Below, piece by piece: positions 57,787-64,000 of a stretch of DNA of 64,000 nucleotides. The notes under the pieces are model-generated. The model was not told where the DNA came from, searched no databases, and saw nothing but the letters and a program-made list of their open reading frames with translations. The first letter of the stretch is position 1, and the number at the start of each line of letters is the position of its first letter. A program made the translations under genes and the position numbers. The stretch comes from Nostocales cyanobacterium HT-58-2 (GTDB taxonomy: Bacteria > Cyanobacteriota > Cyanobacteriia > Cyanobacteriales > Nostocaceae). The stretch covers positions 1,365,001-1,429,000 of the forward strand of contig CP019636.1 of the NCBI GenBank assembly GCA_002163975.1. The letters are read 5' to 3'.

Positions 57787-57945
57787 TCATTTTTTAGCAA
57801 TAACCCATATGGCGTGGACAATTCCAGGAATGTAACCCAAAAGTGTCAAGAGTATATTAATCCAAAAGTCTATACCAAAACCGACTTGTAAAAAGACTCC
57901 AAGTGGTGGTAGAAAAACAGCGCAGATAATCCGAAGCAAATCCAT
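57787..57945 (-). CDS. Pmp3/YqaE family small membrane protein
   Basis: 52 residues: MDLLRIICAVFLPPLGVF, then LQVGFGIDFWINILLTLLGY and IPGIVHAIWVIAKK. Two membrane helices joined by a short loop form the Pmp3/RCI2/YqaE signature (FLPPLGV, LLTLLGYIPGIVHA). The family influences membrane potential and salt or cold tolerance in plants and yeast. AGGAGGGAG lies just before the ATG. Confidence 0.93.
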   Translation of the reverse strand: MDLLRIICAVFLPPLGVFLQVGFGIDFWINILLTLLGYIPGIVHAIWVIAKK

Positions 57946-58063
57946 TGCTCCCTCCTATAAATATCAAAACGAGCAGGATTTTTGTATTTTTCTTTTGTAC
58001 TTATCAAAGATAACATTTCTGCCCTAAAGCAGCGGGTTAACCGAGTATGATAAACAGCACAGA

Positions 58064-58435
<372 letters not shown>

Positions 58436-58519
58436 AAGTTTTGATTTATTGAACCACCAAGAAGCTAAGGAGAAGAGAGTTCTATATAATAATGGTCGTT
58501 CTGTTATTTTAGCTTGTCC

Positions 58520-59761
58520 GTGACTACGACTCCTGTACCTTCCAGTTCCCAGTCAGCCACCCAATACCCTGATGCCCAAGGACGCTTTGGGCGTTTTGGC
58601 GGTAAGTACGTCCCTGAAACCCTAATGCCAGCTCTTGCTGAGTTAGAAACAGCTTACCAGCAATACCGCAACGAATCTGGTTTTCAAGCAGAATTACAAC
58701 AACTACTGCGGGATTATGTAGGGCGTGCTACACCATTGTATTTTGCTGAACGCCTCTCGGCACACTATGCTCGACCAGATGGTACAGGAGCGCAAATTTA
58801 CTTAAAGCGTGAGGATTTAAATCACACTGGTGCGCACAAAATCAATAATGCACTCGGGCAGGTCTTATTGGCGAAGCGCATGGGTAAACAGCGCATTATT
58901 GCCGAAACAGGTGCAGGTCAACACGGGGTAGCAACAGCTACAGTTTGTGCTCGTTTTGGACTGCAATGCGTCATTTACATGGGCGTTCACGACATGGAAC
59001 GTCAAGCTTTGAATGTGTTTAGAATGCGGTTGATGGGGGCAGAAGTACGTCCGGTCGCTGCGGGAACGGGTACACTGAAGGATGCGACTTCTGAGGCAAT
59101 TCGGGATTGGGTAACGAATGTAGAAACAACTCACTACATTTTAGGTTCAGTGGCAGGACCTCATCCTTACCCAATGATGGTACGTGATTTTCATGCGGTT
59201 ATTGGACAAGAAACTCGCGCTCAAGCTTTGGAAAAGTGGGGTGGTTTGCCGGATATTCTTGTTGCTTGTGTGGGTGGTGGTTCCAATGCGATGGGATTAT
59301 TCCATGAGTTTGTCAATGAGCCGTCTGTACGGTTAATTGGTGTGGAAGCAGCTGGTGAAGGTGTCAATACTGATAAACACGCTGCTACCTTGACAAAGGG
59401 ACAAATTGGTGTATTGCATGGGGCAATGAGTTACCTACTGCAAGATCAAGATGGGCAAGTTATTGAGGCGCATTCGGTGAGTGCAGGGTTAGATTATCCT
59501 GGTGTGGGTCCAGAACATAGCTATTTGAAAGATTCGGGTCGTGCAGAGTATTATAGTGTGACAGACCAAGAAGCCTTAGCAGCGTTTCAAGGGCTTTCAC
59601 GGTTGGAGGGCATCATACCTGCTCTAGAAACTGCTCATGCAATAGCTTACCTAGAAACCTTGTGTCCTCAACTAAGCGGTAGTCCCCGGATTGTCATTAA
59701 CTGCTCTGGACGCGGTGACAAGGATGTACAGACGGTAGCTAAGTTTTTAAATCCTGAGTAA
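58520..59761 (+). CDS. trpB: Tryptophan synthase beta chain
   Basis: GTG at 58520 (protein MTTTPVPSS) is the likely start; TTG at 58514 would add two residues. 413 residues. It condenses indole with serine to tryptophan using PLP. The Schiff-base lysine is in [13 protein letters not shown], the substrate-contact [13 protein letters not shown] is intact, and the phosphate loop [10 protein letters not shown] is present. This is the standard TrpB1 type. trpA is not adjacent, as is usual in cyanobacteria. A long hairpin follows at 59797. Confidence 0.96.
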   Translation: MTTTPVPSSSQSATQYPDAQGRFGRFGGKYVPETLMPALAELETAYQQYRNESGFQAELQQLLRDYVGRATPLYFAERLSAHYARPDGTGAQIYLKREDLNHTGAHKINNALGQVLLAKRMGKQRIIAETGAGQHGVATATVCARFGLQCVIYMGVHDMERQALNVFRMRLMGAEVRPVAAGTGTLKDATSEAIRDWVTNVETTHYILGSVAGPHPYPMMVRDFHAVIGQETRAQALEKWGGLPDILVACVGGGSNAMGLFHEFVNEPSVRLIGVEAAGEGVNTDKHAATLTKGQIGVLHGAMSYLLQDQDGQVIEAHSVSAGLDYPGVGPEHSYLKDSGRAEYYSVTDQEALAAFQGLSRLEGIIPALETAHAIAYLETLCPQLSGSPRIVINCSGRGDKDVQTVAKFLNPE

Positions 59762-59796
59762 ACAGAGCCAAAATTTTCCAGATTGTCCAGAGTGCA

Positions 59797-59918
59797 GAAA
59801 AAACGATACGTAAATATGAGAAGCAGCAGATTTTGTAACAAGTGTCGTTGGTATAGCAAATCTATACGTTATATTTGTTATCCATCTGCTGCTAAATTTT
59901 AGTATTTATCGTTTTTTC
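59797..59918 (+). terminator. Long imperfect inverted repeat after trpB (terminator-like)
   Basis: Arms of about 45 nt: GAAAAAACGATA (59797-59808) pairs with the end TATCGTTTTTTC (59907-59918), and AGCAGCAGAT (59822-59831) pairs with ATCTGCTGCT (59884-59893). It ends in a T6 run 157 bp after the trpB stop. It may be a terminator or a small MITE. Confidence 0.55.
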
Positions 59919-60083
59919 AAAGTAACAATGTATGCCCCAAGATTGTGACCAAAGACTCTTGACGCAGCTATTTGGATATGTGATGATTTCCTAGCTCCTT
60001 AAATCTAAAAAAACATACCAGTATATTAAGAAACAAAAAACCAGGGTGTGCGTCTTATAACCCTACACATCATTGAATTCTCC

Positions 60084-60629
60084 ATGTTCCGACAAACTGC
60101 TTTTGGCATAGCTTTAAGTATGCTTGTCCTTGCTAGTGGAATATCATCCACTTCCATACCAGGTGAAACCTCTACAAATAAATTAGATAACAATAAGGTG
60201 TTGTCGATCGCATCACGTCAGGTTACATCACCTACTATGAAATCTAGTGATTTGGAAAGGTCAGTTTTTAACCAAATTAATCGATATCGAGCTTCTAAGG
60301 GTTTGCCAAAGCTATCTCTAAATACAAAAATCTCTCGGCTAGCAAGGATTCACAGTCAAAATATGGCTAATCGTAAAGTTCCGTTTAGTCATCAGGGATT
60401 TAGAAGGAGAGTGGGTGCTATTCCTATTCGCTACAGAAGTGCAGCGGAAAATGTCGCTTTTAACCTAGGATATAGCGATCCTGCCCAGGAAGCGGTGTCT
60501 GGTTGGATTCACAGTCCCGACCATCTTGTTAACATTAAAGGCAATTACAACATGACTGGGATTGGTGTCGCAACTAACAACCAAGGCGAAGTTTACCTGA
60601 CGCAAATTTTCTTGCGCAGCAGTAAATAA
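60084..60629 (+). CDS. Secreted CAP-domain (SCP/PR1-like) protein
   Basis: ATG at 60084 gives 181 residues starting with a signal peptide (MFRQTAFGIALSMLVLASGI); a GTG at 60048 would place 12 residues before it. After a short linker comes a CAP domain (about 63-180): VFNQINRYRASKGLPKL, SRLARIHSQNMANR, FSHQGF, SAAENVAFNLG and SGWIHSPDHLVNI. The His, Glu and His cavity residues of the family are present. Bacterial CAP proteins (YkwD-like) are extracytoplasmic and linked to sporulation, sterol or metal binding; role here unknown. Confidence 0.88.
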   Translation: MFRQTAFGIALSMLVLASGISSTSIPGETSTNKLDNNKVLSIASRQVTSPTMKSSDLERSVFNQINRYRASKGLPKLSLNTKISRLARIHSQNMANRKVPFSHQGFRRRVGAIPIRYRSAAENVAFNLGYSDPAQEAVSGWIHSPDHLVNIKGNYNMTGIGVATNNQGEVYLTQIFLRSSK

Positions 60630-60905
60630 GGTTTAATTACGCCAAAACTGCGGTCATACAACGAATACAGATGTAGCAGCCGCTCAAGTCGTTCTTGTTC
60701 GGGGAATTCTAGCCCGTGGGCACACGCTCAAGATGTTCAGCTTTAGGTAAATTAGTTGGAATCCTTATGTTCAAAGTAGCATTCCCCCAGCGTAGCAACA
60801 ATCCCACGACTTTGTATGAAAATGAGCATAGCAATTTTTTATCGCCGTTGGAGTGTTAATACAACCGTAGATAATATAGGTATTTAACTGAACTCAATCT
60901 GATTC

Positions 60906-61529
60906 ATGGAAGATTTTCAGGTTTGCGATCGCGATCTTAGTGACGTTATCCTCTCGGGCTATCTACAAGCTGAGGTGATTGCTGTAGACACCGAGACTAT
61001 GGGATTATTACCACAACGCGATCGCTTGTGTCTCGTCCAACTGTGCAACCCTGAAGGCAAAGTCACTGCAATTCGTATTGCTAAAGGTCAAACTGATGCT
61101 CCAAACTTAAAAAAACTTTTAGAAGTAACGAATGTCCTCAAAGTATTTCACTTTGCGCGTTTTGACATTGCGACGCTACGTTACAATCTGGGCATTCACG
61201 TTCATCCTGTTTTCTGCACCAAAATTGCCAGTAAACTAGCTCGTACCTACACTCAACGTCACGGGCTTAAAGATGTGGTGCAAGAGTTAGAACAGGTGGA
61301 ACTGGATAAAAGCGCTCAAAGTTCTGACTGGGGAAACGCTGCTAATTTATCCGAAGCACAGCTCAGTTATGCTGCTAATGATGTACGCTACCTCATTAAT
61401 GTGCGGCAGAAACTGATAGATATGCTCAAACGAGAAGGACGCTGGGAACTTGCTCAAGAATGCTTTCAATGTTTACCAACGATAGTTTCCTTAGATTTGT
61501 TGCAATTTAAGGACTTGTTTGAACACTAA
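60906..61529 (+). CDS. RNase D-like 3'-5' exonuclease (DEDDy)
   Basis: 207 residues. The exonuclease fold has Exo I VIAVDTETMGL (Asp and Glu), Exo II FHFARFDIATL (Asp), and Exo III YAANDVRYLINV (Tyr and Asp), so it is a DEDDy enzyme. It lacks the HRDC domains of full RNase D (about 375 residues), so it is a short form, common in cyanobacteria. It probably trims structured RNA 3' ends. Not obviously in an operon. Confidence 0.9.
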   Translation: MEDFQVCDRDLSDVILSGYLQAEVIAVDTETMGLLPQRDRLCLVQLCNPEGKVTAIRIAKGQTDAPNLKKLLEVTNVLKVFHFARFDIATLRYNLGIHVHPVFCTKIASKLARTYTQRHGLKDVVQELEQVELDKSAQSSDWGNAANLSEAQLSYAANDVRYLINVRQKLIDMLKREGRWELAQECFQCLPTIVSLDLLQFKDLFEH

Positions 61530-61582
61530 AAACAATTTTCTTTTTATTTCTTGAACCTCAAGAAGAGTCAAAAGTCAAGAGG

Positions 61583-61600
61583 AGCCAGTGCACTGGCTCA
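61583..61600. repeat. Perfect 18-bp palindrome
   Basis: GAGCCAGTGCACTGGCTC, between convergent genes. GAGCCAGTGC also occurs near 28626, so this is a piece of a dispersed repeat family. Confidence 0.6.
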
Positions 61601-61614
61601 CTTTTGGCTAGATA

Positions 61615-62070
61615 CTATACGTCTTTTTGCTGCGTTTCTGCGTGGTTTTTCAAGCGATCAACAACATTGTAGTCATCTGCGCCAGCAGGAGTTCTTGATT
61701 CTATAGTACCCTCGGTAGGGCCGCCAATTGCCTTCCATGCTGCCAGACCGCCTTTGAGTTCAGATACATGCACAAACCCCGCACTTCTGAGCAATTGTGC
61801 AGCTTGAGCAGTTTGTTCGTCGTTTTCACCGTAAACGTAGATGTCACGGCTTTTCGCCAGAGATGGTTCAGCTCGGTCTACCAATTCATCGATTGGATAA
61901 GGCATTGCGCCCATGATCCGACCTAGGTTATAAGAATTGCGATCGCGCACATCCAGAATTGTAAAAGCAGGTTCACCCCATTCCAGACGAGCCTTGAGGA
62001 CATGAACATCAGACTGTGGGTCAATTGGTGGCTGTGATGGAATGATATTATCTACCAGTTTATTAGTCAT
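61615..62070 (-). CDS. Rhodanese-like domain protein without the catalytic cysteine
   Basis: 151 residues with one rhodanese fold: FTILDVRDRNSYNLGRIMGAMPYPIDEL, then IYVYGENDEQTAQAAQLLRSAGF and VSELKGGLAAWKAIGGP. The active loop that normally reads C-x-x-G-x-R is YGENDEQ here, with no Cys, so sulfur transfer is unlikely. Such inactive domains act as binding or regulatory modules (inferred). No signal peptide. Confidence 0.85.
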   Translation of the reverse strand: MTNKLVDNIIPSQPPIDPQSDVHVLKARLEWGEPAFTILDVRDRNSYNLGRIMGAMPYPIDELVDRAEPSLAKSRDIYVYGENDEQTAQAAQLLRSAGFVHVSELKGGLAAWKAIGGPTEGTIESRTPAGADDYNVVDRLKNHAETQQKDV

Positions 62071-62504
62071 GAGCTTCCTCGCGAATAAGATTAACCCTCT
62101 TGCAAAAGCTTTCGTGCACTAACAGGTAAATGCGTTTGGATTGCGTATGTCCAAATGAGTCAGCACACCCTCTTGATCTCTTGTCATCTTCTGTGGAAGA
62201 GGGTGACAAGGGAATAACATAACGCCTGATTCACCAGGTATTTTTGCAAGAATTGTCTTCACTGACAAAAATCTACCGAACAAGACAACTCGAATTGCTC
62301 TTTCTTGAGAATGAGGATTTTGGATTTCCGTCTAACGATAGACTTGTCGGTTTTCGTGAAGACTGGGTAAACTAACGGCGATAGGAAAGGCGATTAGCTT
62401 TGTCCTGTCGGACACGTACTCGCGCTCGGCAATGGTCCGTATGTTGCCCAATCCCATGAAGTGCGCTTGGGTAACAGGACCTGCATAGCGATGGATAGCA
62501 ATCG
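62071..62504. other. Intergenic with a hairpin
   Basis: Contains a 9-bp stem CACCCTCTT/AAGAGGGTG (62166-62174 and 62197-62205) with a 22-nt loop. A 67-codon minus frame ending at 62332 lacks coding character and is not called. Nothing else recognised. Confidence 0.4.
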
Positions 62505-62816
62505 CTAGCTGTTTACCAACTGGCTGTTGTACCATTTTTTGACAGTGCTTGCAGGCTGAGAAACTACGGTGACATTTCCCTGTGCAGTTTCATTCACTGA
62601 GTAGGCAATTCCCCGATAGATTAACTGATAAGCTTTTGATGGCGTAGAGTCTTCAGTTGGTATAGTATTGGGATTAACACGATAAGTGTGCCCACGATAA
62701 ATCAAGTTGTAAGATGCTCCAGAAGTTTCAACTGGCTGAAAAGGTCGCCCTGTTTTCTTGCTGACAATATGTGCAGGCTCGTATTCGTAACTAATACCGC
62801 GATAGAAAAGTTTCAT
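62505..62816 (-). CDS. DUF4278 protein
   Basis: 103 residues with three copies of a short repeat: KLFYRGISYEYEP, NLIYRGHTYRVNP and QLIYRGIAYSVNE. This LxYRGxxY motif defines DUF4278, a cyanobacteria-typical family of unknown function. A Ser/Thr-rich tail follows. Cytosolic; no operon partner. Confidence 0.88.
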   Translation of the reverse strand: MKLFYRGISYEYEPAHIVSKKTGRPFQPVETSGASYNLIYRGHTYRVNPNTIPTEDSTPSKAYQLIYRGIAYSVNETAQGNVTVVSQPASTVKKWYNSQLVNS

Positions 62817-63130
62817 AATCTCGCCTCGTAAATAAATCTATAGTTTTTAGTAGACCGAAGTCCCTTTCAAGAAGGTTTATTTTGACTACACAGTTAAGTT
62901 AAGCTTTTTCGGGAACTTACACAGTCCTGAAAAGTCCTAGAAGGTCATGACTTTTGGGAAAACATAAGCATTTTTAGCTGCATCGTCGAGATAAGGTCAG
63001 GATAAGTCAGGTCTATTCTTTGCATTTGATAAGCGAAATACCCACAGTCCACCTTTCTCAAGCTTTCTTAGGTTTTAAACATAATTGGTTTCGGAGGAAT
63101 TGCTGCAAATTGCCAAGATTGATGGTGATA
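62817..63130. other. Intergenic, no gene seen
   Basis: About 310 bp that should include the DUF4278 promoter. No ORF or recognisable repeat before the MITE at 63131. Confidence 0.4.
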
Positions 63131-63218
63131 CTAAGTTGCATTCAAAAACCTCACCCCCGCCCCTCTCCTTGCTAAGGAGAGGGGCGGGGGTGAGGTGACA
63201 CCTATGAACGCAACTCGG
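63131..63218 (+). mobile_element. MITE family B, copy 2 (88 bp, TA-flanked)
   Basis: Ends CTAAGTTGCATTCA and TGAACGCAACTCGG are flanked by TA (63129-63130 and 63219-63220). Inside is a perfect hairpin: 22-bp arms (63149-63170 and 63174-63195) with a GCT loop, beginning CCTCACCCCCGCCCC. Homologous, in inverted orientation, to 21575-21672. It adjoins the IS630 fragment. Confidence 0.8.
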
Positions 63219-63540
63219 TATGAATTAGAAGCGCATTTGGTTGCAATTTGCTGTTCTCAAGCGCCAGAAGGACGCAATCTCTGGACACTAAGCTTACTGG
63301 TGAATGAACTGAAAAACCGCAAGTTATACCAATTTGAAAAAAGAATGCAACACATCGGTTGAACCCCTGGGAGGGTGCCCGATAGGGCGGGTGGGGTTAT
63401 TTGTCGCAAACATTTTTTTATTTGGTATTAGTCAGCGAGATTATCCGAAAGACGGTGTGACAGGCGTTAAAAAAAATGAATTACGACCTTGGAAAAAACA
63501 GCGCTACTGCATAGTTGAGCGGGACGCTGCCGAAGGGTGA
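63214..63540 (+). pseudogene. IS630-family transposase fragments
   Basis: Two disjointed pieces: LEAHLVAICCSQAPEGRNLW then TLSLLVNELKNRKL (63222-63325), resembling the IS630 segment with PPEGRxxWTLxLLAD; and KKNELRPWKKQRYCI (63466-63510), resembling the KKNELKPW...WCI block that follows it. They are in different contexts separated by inserted repeat-like sequence (about 63340-63440) and stops. Clearly non-functional. Identification is from remembered IS630 motifs. Confidence 0.6.
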
Positions 63541-64000
63541 TTTCCTTTTGCATCGAGGATATGAGAGTTTCCCTCAATTTTCAATCAGATTCTATCGGAT
63601 GGTCTTGCCAATATTTTGCTCAGAACCAGTCATCAGAACTGTTCGACCCTGTAATATCTTATTTGGGTTTTTTATAATTTAGAGCTAATTAATACTAATT
63701 GTTTTCATAATAACATGACCTTTTTATTTTTCAATAATATTCTTATTTTTATTTTTTTTGAATTTTTTCTAAAATATTTTTTGTTTTTTTTGTAATAATT
63801 AGTTAATTTTTAAAAATTTGATTTCGTCTGTGTTTACAAAAAAAATAATGTTTATGAGCTATGTTATCTCTTTGCAATAGAAAGAGATTTGAGAATTGCA
63901 ACAGGGTATAAACAGACGGTTTAATATTAATTGAAGCTGGAATTGTGAGAGTAAAAAACTCCCCTTAAAACTCAGCTTATCTATATAAAATTGCTAAGAG
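63541..64000. other. AT-rich intergenic region at window end
   Basis: 460 bp, very A/T-rich from about 63700 to 63850 with long T-tracts. No ORF. It may be the leader of a gene beyond the window. Confidence 0.4.

Noticed and set aside
62332..62535. 67-codon minus frame overlapping the DUF4278 gene end
   Set aside because: No ribosome site or recognisable motif. It may be a decayed fragment, but I cannot support it.

Overview
The window looks like chromosomal DNA of a filamentous, probably heterocyst-forming cyanobacterium (Nostocales type). Support: scattered HIP1 octamers (GCGATCGC), a magnesium-chelatase chlI gene, a cruF-cruG pair for glycosylated myxol-type carotenoids, a long nifJ, an xisH-xisI pair, many multidomain kinase and STAND/AAA-like signalling genes, and abundant short mobile repeats. 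I saw no rRNA, tRNA or CRISPR array. All names come from reading the proteins and motifs, without database searches.

Layout. 1-6.7 kb: SAM hydroxide adenosyltransferase, a 51-residue PirA-like protein behind a perfect NtcA site, a GT2-GtrA glycosyltransferase, aspS, a small helical protein and htpX. 6.7-12.6 kb: an AT-rich stretch, an unknown coiled-coil protein, an IS200/IS605-like remnant, and DUF1838, DUF218 and VOC-fold genes. 12.6-18.9 kb: a two-component block (a REC-wHTH-HPt-REC-REC regulator, a five-PAS/GAF histidine kinase and a CheY-like receiver). 18.9-22.5 kb: a TnpB-type remnant lacking its transposase and a decayed STAND NTPase gene full of inserted repeats. 22.5-29.6 kb: chlI, rplU-rpmA, cruF-cruG and rnhA. 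29.8-34.8 kb: a three-gene operon of a TPR-CHAT protease, a 128-residue linker protein and a coiled-coil protein with two terminal membrane helices. 34.9-40 kb: xisI/xisH, a phosphatase, an acetyltransferase, a methyltransferase and small membrane or secreted proteins. 40-48 kb: alaS (with a decayed 3' copy beside it), a copper-chaperone-like protein, an M41-like protease without an AAA domain, proline iminopeptidase, a phosphohexomutase and rdgB. 48-51.6 kb: two AAA-like ATPases, one fused to a degenerate GGDEF domain. 51.6-64 kb: nifJ, a methyltransferase, pmp3, SUI1, trpB, a CAP-domain protein, an RNase D-like nuclease, a rhodanese-like protein, DUF4278 and an IS630 fragment.

The best candidate for an undescribed system is the CHAT operon at 29817-34807. 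It pairs an intact His/Cys CHAT protease with a possible membrane effector and a linker protein that shares a short amphipathic motif with the protease. Other direct sequence observations are a MITE family in three copies, each with a 3-bp target duplication; a palindromic MITE bounded by TA; a pseudogene with two repeats inserted in frame and a heptapeptide minisatellite; two transposase-less IS605-like remnants; and a 70-bp element found upstream of both htpX and nifJ in the same orientation relative to those genes.
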